Positions 24,612-35,086 of a stretch of 64,000 nucleotides of DNA are shown in pieces. The position numbers and the translations under genes were made by a program. Origin of the DNA: Chryseomonas sp014190935 (GTDB lineage Bacteria > Pseudomonadota > Gammaproteobacteria > Pseudomonadales > Pseudomonadaceae); contig NZ_JACHVV010000003.1 in NCBI RefSeq assembly GCF_014190935.1, forward strand, positions 850,843 to 914,842, given 5' to 3'. How positions within the stretch are numbered: position 1 is the first letter of the stretch; each line of letters starts with the position of its first letter. The notes beneath the pieces were generated by a model. The model was not told where the DNA came from and ran no database searches. It was given only the letters and a program-made list of their open reading frames with translations.

Positions 24612-25871
24612 TTAGTGGTGTTCGTCGCGTGCGACCGGGGTGCCACCGGTGACGCTCTTGACCACCCGGCCAATGGTCAGGCCCTGGCCGAGGATGGAAA
24701 CCAGCACCACGATATAGGTCAGGGCCAGGATCAGATCCCGTTCCGGACCGGCCGGCAGACTCAGCGCCAGGGCCACGGAGACACCGCCGCGCAGGGCGCC
24801 CCAGGTGAGGATGCGCGCCGTGCCGCGGGTCATGTTTCGCCAGTGCGGGCTGAGCAGCACCACCGGCGCCACGCTGATCCAGCGTGCGAAGAGGATCGCC
24901 AGGGTCACCAGCAGCGCCGCGCCCAGGTGGTTCCAGCTGAAGGGTAATACCAGCAGCTCCATGCCGATCAGGGCGAACAGCAGGGCGTTGAGGATCTCGT
25001 CGATCAACTCCCAGAAGCCGTCCAGATAACGCCGGGTGAAGTCGTTCATCGCCTTGGTTCGCCCCAGGTTGCCGATGATCAGGCCGGCCACCACCATGGC
25101 GATGGGACCCGAGACGTGCAGGTGGCTGGCCAGGGTCGAGCCGCCGATCACCAGGGCCAGCGACAGCATCACCTCGATCTGGTGCTGCTCGATGCTCAGC
25201 ATCATCCAATAGCAGACGAAGCCGATCAGCAGGCCGAACAGGATGCCGCCGCCCGCTTCCTCCAGGAACAGCCAGAGCGCCGCGTTGACCGTCGGCGCCT
25301 CGCCCAGCTGGATCACCCCCAGCAGCACCGAATAGACCACCACGGCCACGCCGTCATTGAACAGCGCCTCGCCGACGATGGTGGTTTCCAACGACTTGGG
25401 CGCGCCGGCCGAGCGCAGGATGCCGAGTACGGCGATGGGATCGGTCGGGGAGATCAGGGCGCCGAAGATCAGGCAGTAGAGAATGTCGACGTGCCAGCCC
25501 AGCCAACCGAAGATCCAGTGGCTGAGATAGCCGATCAGCACCGTCGAGATGATCACCCCGAGGGTCGCCAGGCCGCCGATGGCCCACCTGTAGTCGCGCA
25601 GGTCCTTGAGATTGACGTGCAGGGCGCCGGCGAACAGCAGGAAGCCGAGCATCCAGTTCATCAGCAGGTCGTTGAAGTCGATCTGCCCGAGCAATTCGCC
25701 GATGCGGTGTTCCAGACCGGGAAAGCCCAGCCAGGACAGACTCTGCAGGCCGACCGAGAAGATCAGCGCGATGACCATGACGCCGATGGTCGGTGGCAAG
25801 CCGACGAAGCGATAATTGAGGTAGGTGAGCAGCGAGGTGAAGCAGATGAAGGCAGCAGCGAGTTCGAGCAT
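24612..25871 (-). CDS. CPA1 family Na+(K+)/H+ antiporter (NhaP/YjcE-like)
   Basis: A 419-residue cation:proton antiporter with about 12 membrane helices. Typical CPA1 features are GALISPTDPIAVLGILR (about 143-159), EALFNDGVAVVVYS (about 176-189, with the ND pair of the ion site) and the late TWGALRGGVSVALALSLP (about 352-369). The start MLELAAAFICFTSLL has GGAAC upstream; a longer frame to 25946 adds a Pro/Arg-rich tail without support. It should export Na+ or K+ against protons in the inner membrane. No operon partner. Confidence 0.92.
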   Translation of the reverse strand: MLELAAAFICFTSLLTYLNYRFVGLPPTIGVMVIALIFSVGLQSLSWLGFPGLEHRIGELLGQIDFNDLLMNWMLGFLLFAGALHVNLKDLRDYRWAIGGLATLGVIISTVLIGYLSHWIFGWLGWHVDILYCLIFGALISPTDPIAVLGILRSAGAPKSLETTIVGEALFNDGVAVVVYSVLLGVIQLGEAPTVNAALWLFLEEAGGGILFGLLIGFVCYWMMLSIEQHQIEVMLSLALVIGGSTLASHLHVSGPIAMVVAGLIIGNLGRTKAMNDFTRRYLDGFWELIDEILNALLFALIGMELLVLPFSWNHLGAALLVTLAILFARWISVAPVVLLSPHWRNMTRGTARILTWGALRGGVSVALALSLPAGPERDLILALTYIVVLVSILGQGLTIGRVVKSVTGGTPVARDEHH

Positions 25872-26072
25872 GGGCGTTCCAGATCCATCAGACAGCGAGC
25901 CCCTGCGAACGCAGGGCCTAGGGGTAGGATGGGGCGGACGCCGCAAAAGTTACATTTTCGATAGCTGGCTAGCCAATCGTCCGCGCAGGAACAGCCGTGA
26001 ACCGCCCTGGGCTGCCGCTGCGCGGGCGGTGCCAGGGCGATCCGGAAGACGGACGGTTAGGCGGCTGCCGGC

Positions 26073-26264
26073 CTAGAGCGGTGCGGCCATGCCCGTGGTC
26101 GCCTCGCGCAGCGGCAACGCATGGGGCGCGGCGATGCGCGCCTCCAGCGTGGCCACGTAGCTGCGGGCGTCGGCTTCGCTGAGAAAGGTGATGGCCTGCT
26201 TGTCGATGCAGACCTGCCAGGCACTGGTGGTGGACTTGCGCAGGGGGCGAACCACGATCTTCAT
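26073..26264 (-). CDS. Small conserved protein of unknown function, 63 aa
   Basis: The 63-residue product starts MKIVVRPLRKSTTSAWQVC, then DKQAITFLSEADARSYVATLEARI. The beta-strand/helix pattern with a central Cys and an AxxYxxxLExRI helix looks like a real small domain, and I believe similar proteins occur in other pseudomonads, but I cannot name a family. No signal peptide or membrane segment. GAGGGTTTCAGC precedes the ATG. It stands alone between the antiporter gene and the GGDEF/EAL gene. Confidence 0.65.
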   Translation of the reverse strand: MKIVVRPLRKSTTSAWQVCIDKQAITFLSEADARSYVATLEARIAAPHALPLREATTGMAAPL

Positions 26265-26351
26265 GCTGAAACCCTCGGGGACAGACGAAAAGTGGAAACC
26301 CGAGTCTAGAGCGGTTTTGATTGCAGAACAGTGACACTCGTCGGCCGGGCG

Positions 26352-29300
26352 CTAGGCGCGCGCCTTCTGCCGTTCGGCATACCAGGCCTCGAACTCTTCC
26401 GGCGGCAGCGGCGGACTGAACAGGAAGCCCTGGCATTGCTGGCAGCCCAGCTTGCGCAGGATGTCCCACTGCTCGGTGGTTTCCACCCCTTCGGCCAGGA
26501 CGTCCAGATCCAGCCCCTGGCCGAGGGCGACGATGGCCGCGGCGATCGCCTGGCTGCTGTGGGTGCCGCTGTCGCTGCGCAATTCGTGCATGAAGCTCTG
26601 GTCGATCTTGAGCTTGTCCAGCGGGAAGCGCCGCAGGTAGGCCAGCGAGGAATAGCCGGTGCCGAAGTCGTCCACCGCGATGCGCACCCCCAGGGTCTTG
26701 AGGGTGGCCAGGGACAGCAGTGCCTCCTCGACATTGTCCATCAGCGTGCCTTCGGTGATCTCCAGTTCCAGCTTCTCGGCCGGCAGGCGACTGCGCGCCA
26801 GGGCGCGGGAAATGGTGCTGGCCAGATCGCGCTTGGCGAATTGCCGGGGCGAGATGTTGATCGCCAGGGTTTCCAGTTCCAGTCCCTGGGCAAGCCAGCT
26901 GTGCATCTGCTGGCAGGCGGTCTCGATGATCCAGTCCCCCAGCGGCACGATGAGTCCGGTCTCTTCGGCCAGCGGAATGAATTCGGTGGGCGGGATGAGT
27001 CCTAGCTCCGGATCGCGCCAGCGCACCAGGGCTTCCACGCCAAGGGTCTGGGCCGTGCTGACGCTCATCAGCGGCTGGTAGTAGAGGACGAAATCACCGC
27101 GCTTGAGCGCCGTGCGCAGCCGCGATTCCAGATTCAGCCGTCGCCGCGACTGTTCGGTGAGGGCCTGGGTATAGAAGCGGAAGGTGTCGCGACCCTGGTC
27201 CTTGGCCTGGTGCATGGCGGTGTCGGCATTGCGGATGAGGTCATCGGCGGTGGCGCCATCGTCGGGAAAGAGGCTGATGCCGATGCTGGCGTTGAGATAG
27301 ATGTCGTGCTCGCCGAGATGGAAGGGCTGCTCCAGCTTGCCGAGCATGGCCTGGGCGATCTGGGCGGCGAATTCGGGCCGGTCTAGCCGCTCGATGATGA
27401 CCAAGTACTCGTCGCCACCGATGCGCGCCAGGGTGATGTCTTCGCTGAGCAAGGCGCGCAGGCGGGCGGCGAATTCCACCAGCAGTTCGTCACCCAGGGC
27501 ATGGCCATGGCTCTCGTTGACCGTGCGGAAGTGATCGAAGTCGAGGATCAGCACGGCGACCAGGTATTCCTGGGGCTCGGCCAGGGCCAGGGCGTGTTCC
27601 AGATGGGTGCGCGCCAGCAGGCGATTGGGCAGGTCGGTCAGGGGATCGTGATGCGCCAGGTGACTCAGGCGCGCCTCGCTTTCCCGCAGGCGTGTGGTAT
27701 CGCTGACGGTGACCGTGTATTGCCGGGTTTCCCGGGGGTAGAGGGTATCGATGGTGGTCCAGGCCGGAAAGGTATTGCCGTCGAGGCGCGGCCAGAGTAG
27801 TTCGCCCTCCCAGCGACCCTCGCGGCGCACCGTGCGCCAGAGCTCGCGATAGAAGCGCTGGTCCTGGCGACCGCCGCCAGGCAATCCCAGGCGCTGGCCG
27901 AGCAGGGTGCCTTCATGGGCGCCCAGCAGGCGGGCGAAGGCCGGATTCACCGCCAGTATCCAGCGGCGCTCGTCGAGCAGCAGCAGGCCGTCGCGACTGT
28001 TCTGGAACATCGCCGCGGCCTGGCGCAGGCTCTCTTCCTGCTGCTTGCGCAGGGTGATGTCCTGGGCGGTGCTGATGAAGTACTGGGGCACCCCCTGGTC
28101 GTCGCGGATCAGGCGGGTGGTGACGTTGGCCCAGACCGGCTGGCCATTGCGATGCAGATAGCGTTTTTCCAGGGTGTAGCGGTCCTGGCCGGTGTCGACC
28201 AGTTGTTTGCGCAGGGTGGCGCCCAGGGCGCGCTCGTCTGGATGGGTCACCGAGGCGGTGTCCTTCTGCAGCAATTCCGGTTGCGAGTAGCCGAGCATCT
28301 GGCAGAAGTGGTGGTTGGCGCTCAGCCAGCGACCCTCCAGGTCACTGAGCATGATGCCGGTGTAAGCCTGCTCGAAGATGCCACGGTAACGCGCCTCGCT
28401 CGCGCGCTGCGCCTGGACCACGCGCTGTTGCCGGATGGCCAGCACCGCCAGGCGGGTGAATTCGGTGATCAGCGCCTGGGTTTCCGTCTCGGGCAGCCGC
28501 GCCTCCCCGTAGTAGATGCCCAGGGCGCCCACGGCGCGCTGCTGCTCGTCCTGCAGGGGCAGGGCCCAGGCGCCACGAATGCCTGCCGCCTGGGTGGCCG
28601 GGAGCAGCGGCTGCCAGGCCGGATCCAGTTCGACGTCGATGGTGAACACCGGGGCGTTGGTGGTGACGGCACTGCAGCAGCCCTGGTCGTGGCGGCTGCG
28701 CGGCACGCCCTCCAGCGCCGCCTGGAAGGCGGGCGGCAGGCTCGGCGCGGCGGCGACCCGCAGATGCTCGCCCTGGTCGTCCAGCAACAGGGCGACGCGC
28801 ATCTCCGGATAGATCCGCTCCAGCCGCAGCGCGATGCCCTGCTGGATCTCCGCCAGCGGCAGGCCGGTGAGCAGGTCGTCGAGGACGTCGCTGCGGGCCT
28901 GTTGCAGCTGCTGCGCCTGGTAGTCGTGATGGATGTCGGTGAGGGTGCCTTGGATCTCGCCATCGAGACCGGCGCGCAGCTCCATTTGCATCCAGCGATG
29001 GCTTTCCACCGACAGGCGCAGCCGTACCACGCCATTCCAGTGCAGGCGCTGACCGGCGGCGAAATCGGCCACCAGCTGGCGCAGGCGGGCACCGTCCTGG
29101 GGATGGAAGGCCTGATCCAGGGGATGGTTGAGTTGCTGGGCGGCGGGTTGCCCGGTCAGGGCTTCCCAGGCTGGATTGAGAAACTGCCAGCGGCCACGGT
29201 GATCGCTGGCGAAGACCACCAGCGGCAGGTGCTGGACCAGTTCGCGATAGCGTCTCTGGCTGTCCTGCAGCGCCTGCTCGGCCAGCTTGTGGCTGGTGAT

Positions 29301-29858
29301 GTCGACCAGGGCGCCGCGGGTGGTGCCCGCTTCGTCGAAGTCGCTTTGCCAGTTGAGCCAGCGCCAACTGCCCTGGCCATCGGCGAAATGCGCGGAGAAA
29401 TTCAGCGGGCCCTGCATGTGCTGCAGGCGCTCGAGCATGCTGTGCACATGATCGCGGTCATCGACGCGGGCGCAGGCTGCGATGGTGGCGAAGTCCAGCG
29501 GATCGCTGCCCTTGGGCTGGTGCAGCATCACCAGGGTGCGGTCGGAGCAGAGTAGGCGGCCATCGGACGTAAGCTGCCAGTCGCCGGTGTTGGTCAGGCG
29601 CTGGACGAAATCCTGGGTGGCGCGCTGGTTCTGCAGTTCGTCGATGAAGCCTTCGCGATAGCTGGCCTGGCGCCGCAGCAATCCATAGAGCACCAGCGAC
29701 AGCAAGCTCATGAAGGCCAGGCCCTTCAGGGTGTGCCACAGATGGACACTGTCCTGATCGCTGAGCAGCAGATACAGCAGCCCGTCGCTGCCGATCACCC
29801 AGAGGGCGCTCAGCAGCAGATAAACCAGGGCAATGCGCGCAGGAGAGAGAGGCCGCAT
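26352..29858 (-). CDS. Membrane PAS/GAF sensor with GGDEF and EAL domains
   Basis: A 1168-residue c-di-GMP protein. Order: two membrane helices (about 8-32 and 42-62), PAS-like units (about 85-195 and 200-315), GAF (about 325-485), two more PAS (about 487-610 and 612-725), GGDEF (about 731-905) and EAL (about 915-1160). The GGDEF signature is changed to GGDEY (814-818) and no RxxD inhibitory site precedes it. The EAL domain keeps EALVRW (942), NISPRQF, EITEGTLMD, VDDFGTGYSSL, LKID and AEGVET, so it is probably an active phosphodiesterase, with the GGDEY part perhaps regulatory. The membrane anchoring and four PAS domains suggest redox, gas or ligand sensing; the signal is unknown. Confidence 0.92.
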   Translation of the reverse strand: MRPLSPARIALVYLLLSALWVIGSDGLLYLLLSDQDSVHLWHTLKGLAFMSLLSLVLYGLLRRQASYREGFIDELQNQRATQDFVQRLTNTGDWQLTSDGRLLCSDRTLVMLHQPKGSDPLDFATIAACARVDDRDHVHSMLERLQHMQGPLNFSAHFADGQGSWRWLNWQSDFDEAGTTRGALVDITSHKLAEQALQDSQRRYRELVQHLPLVVFASDHRGRWQFLNPAWEALTGQPAAQQLNHPLDQAFHPQDGARLRQLVADFAAGQRLHWNGVVRLRLSVESHRWMQMELRAGLDGEIQGTLTDIHHDYQAQQLQQARSDVLDDLLTGLPLAEIQQGIALRLERIYPEMRVALLLDDQGEHLRVAAAPSLPPAFQAALEGVPRSRHDQGCCSAVTTNAPVFTIDVELDPAWQPLLPATQAAGIRGAWALPLQDEQQRAVGALGIYYGEARLPETETQALITEFTRLAVLAIRQQRVVQAQRASEARYRGIFEQAYTGIMLSDLEGRWLSANHHFCQMLGYSQPELLQKDTASVTHPDERALGATLRKQLVDTGQDRYTLEKRYLHRNGQPVWANVTTRLIRDDQGVPQYFISTAQDITLRKQQEESLRQAAAMFQNSRDGLLLLDERRWILAVNPAFARLLGAHEGTLLGQRLGLPGGGRQDQRFYRELWRTVRREGRWEGELLWPRLDGNTFPAWTTIDTLYPRETRQYTVTVSDTTRLRESEARLSHLAHHDPLTDLPNRLLARTHLEHALALAEPQEYLVAVLILDFDHFRTVNESHGHALGDELLVEFAARLRALLSEDITLARIGGDEYLVIIERLDRPEFAAQIAQAMLGKLEQPFHLGEHDIYLNASIGISLFPDDGATADDLIRNADTAMHQAKDQGRDTFRFYTQALTEQSRRRLNLESRLRTALKRGDFVLYYQPLMSVSTAQTLGVEALVRWRDPELGLIPPTEFIPLAEETGLIVPLGDWIIETACQQMHSWLAQGLELETLAINISPRQFAKRDLASTISRALARSRLPAEKLELEITEGTLMDNVEEALLSLATLKTLGVRIAVDDFGTGYSSLAYLRRFPLDKLKIDQSFMHELRSDSGTHSSQAIAAAIVALGQGLDLDVLAEGVETTEQWDILRKLGCQQCQGFLFSPPLPPEEFEAWYAERQKARA

Positions 29859-30224
29859 GCCGGATCCTCAAGGCCCGATCGCAGGTGTCGGGTTCAATTG
29901 GGTTTTGACCGGATAAAGGGATGGCAGTTCTGGCCTGGTCACGTGGAAATCTTTTTCATCAGTCCGACTTTATCAGGCGGGGTGCCCTGGCAGGCACCCT
30001 TCCCGGTCCAGGCTCAAGAGTCGTCTGACCTCGTGCAAATTACCAGGCCTATCCACCGTCCAATTGCATTTTGCCCGCTTCCTGCCTACGCCTTTTTTAT
30101 ATAAGTCATTGATTAATAACGTCTTTAACAAGTCTTGGAATTCGGCGCGGCCGTTGCGCTCTACATCTAGGTCGCTGCTACCAGGACCTGGCGCAGTACA
30201 ACCAAGGAAAACAGGAGTCATCTC
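29859..30224. other. 366-base divergent intergenic region
   Basis: No coding frame is supported. It holds a 7-bp hairpin GGGTGCC/GGCACCC at 29980-29999 (6-base loop), and an AT-rich stretch around 30091-30120. Upstream of the BON gene, GGAATT (30137-30142), 17 bases, then TCTACA (30160-30165) loosely resembles an AlgU/sigma-E promoter (GAACTT-N16/17-TCtgA), but the match is partial. Confidence 0.35.
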
Positions 30225-30584
30225 ATGAAAAAGACTTTCGGTACTTTTGCCCTCGCTGCCGTTACCGCTTCCGTACTGAGCCTGCCGCTGGCCGGCGGTG
30301 CCTTTGCTGCCACCAGCCAGAATATGACCCTGGCCGCCAACAACACCATGGACAAGACCGAAGAAGCCGCATCCGATACCTGGATCACCAGCAAGGTGAA
30401 GGCGTCCTTCCTGGCCGACGAACACATCAAGGGCACCTCGATCAAGGTCGAGACCAACAAGGGTGTCGTGTCCCTGTCCGGCACCGTGGCGACCGAAGCC
30501 CAGCGCGACCTGGCGATCAAGGAAGCCAAGGCCATCAAGGGCGTCAAGGCCGTATCGGCTGACGCGCTGAAAGCCGCTCAGTAA
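30225..30584 (+). CDS. Periplasmic BON-domain protein (OsmY-like)
   Basis: A 119-residue protein with a Sec signal peptide (about 1-28, LPLAGGAFAATS) and one BON domain (about 50-116): ITSKVKASFLAD, VETNKGVVSLSGTV and EAKAIKGVKAV. BON domains bind membranes or phospholipid and OsmY-type members are induced by osmotic or envelope stress. CAGGAG lies 8 bases before the ATG. The next gene, a PA2169-type four-helix protein, is 79 bases on; the pair looks like a stress set. Confidence 0.9.
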   Translation: MKKTFGTFALAAVTASVLSLPLAGGAFAATSQNMTLAANNTMDKTEEAASDTWITSKVKASFLADEHIKGTSIKVETNKGVVSLSGTVATEAQRDLAIKEAKAIKGVKAVSADALKAAQ

Positions 30585-30663
30585 GAACGCTCGGTACACC
30601 CGGCACGATGGCGGCGCCGCTCGCTGCCATCACCCCCCCTTTCCTTCGCCCCGGAGAACTGCC

Positions 30664-31116
30664 ATGACCAACACGACCGAAACCCTCAACGATCTGATCG
30701 AGATCGCCCGTGACGGCAAGAATTTCTACGAGCACGCCCTCACCGAAGTGAAGAACCCCGAATTGAAGGCCCTGTTTACCGAGATCGCCCAGAGCAAGGC
30801 CGAGATCATCAGCGCCCTGAGCAGCCAGGTATCGGCCGCGGGTGAGAAGCCCGCCGAGCAAGGCACCTTCGCCGGCAGCTTCCGCAAGTACTACACCGAC
30901 GTCAAAACCTCCTTTTCCAGCAAGGAAAAGGAAGAAGTCACCTACGTCAGCGAGCTGGAAGAGCAGGAAGACCGCCTGCTGCACGCGCTGGAGCGTGCCG
31001 TCAACGAACACGCCACCCCGGATGCCCAGGCCAACCTGCGCAGCCAACTGGAAAAGGCCCGTGCGACCCATGATCGCATGCGTGACCTGAAGCACCGCAT
31101 GCAAGCCGCCCACTAA
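30664..31116 (+). CDS. PA2169-like four-helix-bundle protein (DUF2383)
   Basis: A 150-residue all-helical protein starting MTNTTETLNDLIEIARDG, matching the PA2169/DUF2383 family with a ferritin-like fold. The YEHALTEVKNPELKALFTEIA and helical EEQEDRLLHALERAV parts are typical. Whether it binds a metal is uncertain; I cannot see a full ExxH ligand set. In other pseudomonads such proteins are stress- or biofilm-induced. CGGAG precedes the ATG. A strong terminator follows. Confidence 0.82.
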   Translation: MTNTTETLNDLIEIARDGKNFYEHALTEVKNPELKALFTEIAQSKAEIISALSSQVSAAGEKPAEQGTFAGSFRKYYTDVKTSFSSKEKEEVTYVSELEEQEDRLLHALERAVNEHATPDAQANLRSQLEKARATHDRMRDLKHRMQAAH

Positions 31117-31130
31117 GGCTGCGCGCAGAA

Positions 31131-31156
31131 AAAAGCCCCGCCTAGGCGGGGCTTTT
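31131..31156. terminator. Bidirectional terminator between DUF2383 gene and acs
   Basis: A near-perfect palindrome, AAAAGCCCCGCC-TA-GGCGGGGCTTTT, giving U-tracts in both directions for the convergent transcripts. Confidence 0.92.
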
Positions 31157-31170
31157 GTTTGGGCCACCGT

Positions 31171-33114
<1,944 letters not shown>

Positions 33115-33200
33115 GGCCGGCTCCTTCTTGGTGTTGTTGTGCTCCCAGTTTAGGCCGCGGATGGCCTGCCGGGGTTCAGCGAGGCGATAAAACGAAAAAA

Positions 33201-33217
33201 GCGCCGCAGAGCGGCGC
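33201..33217 (-). terminator. Terminator of pgi
   Basis: GCGCCGC/GCGGCGC 7-bp stem with a 3-base loop; on the minus strand it is followed by TTTTTTCGTTTT. Confidence 0.9.
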
Positions 33218-33240
33218 CTTTCCGAGCGGACCTTGGTCGA

Positions 33241-34905
33241 TCAGCCGCGGTGACGACCGCGGAAGTAATCGATCAGGCCCTGGGTCGAACCATCGTCGGC
33301 CTTGCCTTCGCTGCGGCCGATGATGTGCTGGTAGACGTCCTTGCCCAGCTCCTTGCCCAGCTCGACGCCCCACTGGTCGAAGCAGTTGATGCCCCAGATG
33401 ACGCTCTGCACGAACACCTTGTGCTCGTACAGGGCCACCAGCGCACCCAGGCGCCGCGGCGAGATGCGCTCCAGCACCAGGGTGTTGCTCGGGCGGTTGC
33501 CCGGGATCACCTTGTGCGGCGCAAGCTTGGCGATCTCGGCTTCGCCCAGGCCCTTCTCGCGCAGCTCGACCTCGGCTTCTTCGCGGGTCTTGCCCAGCAT
33601 CAGCGCCTGGCTCTGCGACAGGCAGTTGGCATACAGCCACTGCTGGTGATCGGCCACCGGGTTGTGGCTCACCACCGGCACGATGAAGTCGCCGGGAATC
33701 AGCTGGGTGCCCTGGTGCAGCAGCTGGTGGTAGGCGTGCTGACCGTTGCAGCCGACGCCACCCCAGATCACCGGACCGGTCTCGACGCTGACCGGCGAGC
33801 CGTCCTGACGCACGCTCTTGCCGTTGGACTCCATGTCCAGCTGCTGCAGGTGCTTCACGAAGTTACGCAGGTGGTGGTCGTAGGGCAGGATGGCGTGACT
33901 GGTCGCGCCCCAGAAATTGCCGTACCAGACCCCAAGCAGGCCCAGCAGCACCGGCATGTTCTCTTCGAAGGGGGCGCTGGTGAAGTGCTGGTCCATGGCA
34001 TAGGCGCCGGCCAGCAGGTCCTTGAAGTTGGACATGCCGATGGCCAGGGCGATGGGCAGGCCGATGGCCGACCACAGCGAATAGCGGCCGCCGACCCAGT
34101 CCCACATCGGGAAGATGTTTTCTTCGGCGATGCCGAATTCCACCGCCACCTTGACGTTGCTGGAGACGGCGATGAAGTGCTTGTGCAGCTCCGGCTCCGG
34201 GCAGCCCTGGGCCAGGCACCAGGCGCGGGCGGCCTGGGCGTTCTTCAGGGTCTCCAGGGTACCGAAGGACTTGGAGGAGACGATGAACAGGGTGGTATCG
34301 GCGGCGAGCTTGGAGGTCACCTCGCGGAATTCGCTGCCGTCGATGTTGGCCAGGTAGTGGCAACGCACGCCGCGCTGGGTGAAGGGCACCAGTGCCTCGG
34401 AGACCAGCTGCGGACCGAGGAAGGAGCCACCGATGCCGATGTTGACCACGTCGGTGATCGGCTTCTCGGTGTAGCCGCGCCAGAGGCCGTTGTGGATGCG
34501 GGTGACCAGCTGGGTCATCTGGTTCAGGACCCGGTGCACCTCGGGCATGATGTCCTGGCCGTCGATCTGGACGCTATCGCCCACCGGGCGGCGCAGGGCG
34601 GTGTGCAGGGCGGGGCGGTGTTCGGAGGAGTTGACGTAGGCGCCGTCGAACAGGGTGTGGATGGCCCCTTCCAGACCCGCTTCACGGGCCAGGTTTACCA
34701 GCAGGTCGCGGGTCTGCTCGGTGATGAGGTTCTTGGAGTAGTCGAGGAACAGACCGCTGGTGTTCAGGGAGAACTGCGAGAAGCGCTGCGGATCGGCAGC
34801 GAAGGCATCGCGCATGCGGAAATTCTGCATGGCCTTGCGGTGTTCCTGCAGGGCTTTCCAGGAGGCGAGCTGGGTCACGTCGAGGGGGTGTTGATAGTAC
34901 TCCAT
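33241..34905 (-). CDS. pgi: Glucose-6-phosphate isomerase
   Basis: A 554-residue enzyme interconverting glucose-6-P and fructose-6-P. Signatures: NIGIGGSFLGPQLVSEAL (about 155-172), SKSFGTLETLKNA (about 211-223), GGRYSLWSAIGLPIAL (about 273-288) and the late NCFDQWGVELGK (about 510-521). The start MEYYQHPLDVTQL has AGGAAA upstream; the ATG 15 codons earlier is not conserved. It follows panC in direction but is separated from it by a terminator; the expected panD is absent between them. Confidence 0.96.
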   Translation of the reverse strand: MEYYQHPLDVTQLASWKALQEHRKAMQNFRMRDAFAADPQRFSQFSLNTSGLFLDYSKNLITEQTRDLLVNLAREAGLEGAIHTLFDGAYVNSSEHRPALHTALRRPVGDSVQIDGQDIMPEVHRVLNQMTQLVTRIHNGLWRGYTEKPITDVVNIGIGGSFLGPQLVSEALVPFTQRGVRCHYLANIDGSEFREVTSKLAADTTLFIVSSKSFGTLETLKNAQAARAWCLAQGCPEPELHKHFIAVSSNVKVAVEFGIAEENIFPMWDWVGGRYSLWSAIGLPIALAIGMSNFKDLLAGAYAMDQHFTSAPFEENMPVLLGLLGVWYGNFWGATSHAILPYDHHLRNFVKHLQQLDMESNGKSVRQDGSPVSVETGPVIWGGVGCNGQHAYHQLLHQGTQLIPGDFIVPVVSHNPVADHQQWLYANCLSQSQALMLGKTREEAEVELREKGLGEAEIAKLAPHKVIPGNRPSNTLVLERISPRRLGALVALYEHKVFVQSVIWGINCFDQWGVELGKELGKDVYQHIIGRSEGKADDGSTQGLIDYFRGRHRG

Positions 34906-35022
34906 GGCTAGGCTTTTCCTTGGTGGCTCTTGTTTGCTGTTGTGCCCCACAAGCCGCTGGCTTGCAAGAGAAAGTCGGTGACCGCGAGACGCCGGTCTTG
35001 GCGCCGCGCTTCGAGCATGAAA

Positions 35023-35044
35023 AAGCCCGGTATGTTCCGGGCTT
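35023..35044 (-). terminator. Terminator after panC
   Basis: AAGCCCGG/CCGGGCTT 8-bp stem, 6-base loop; on the minus strand it is followed by TTTTCATG. Confidence 0.85.
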
Positions 35045-35086
35045 CCAGGGTTCAGACAGGGTCGGGTGAGCTAACCTTCGGTTGCG

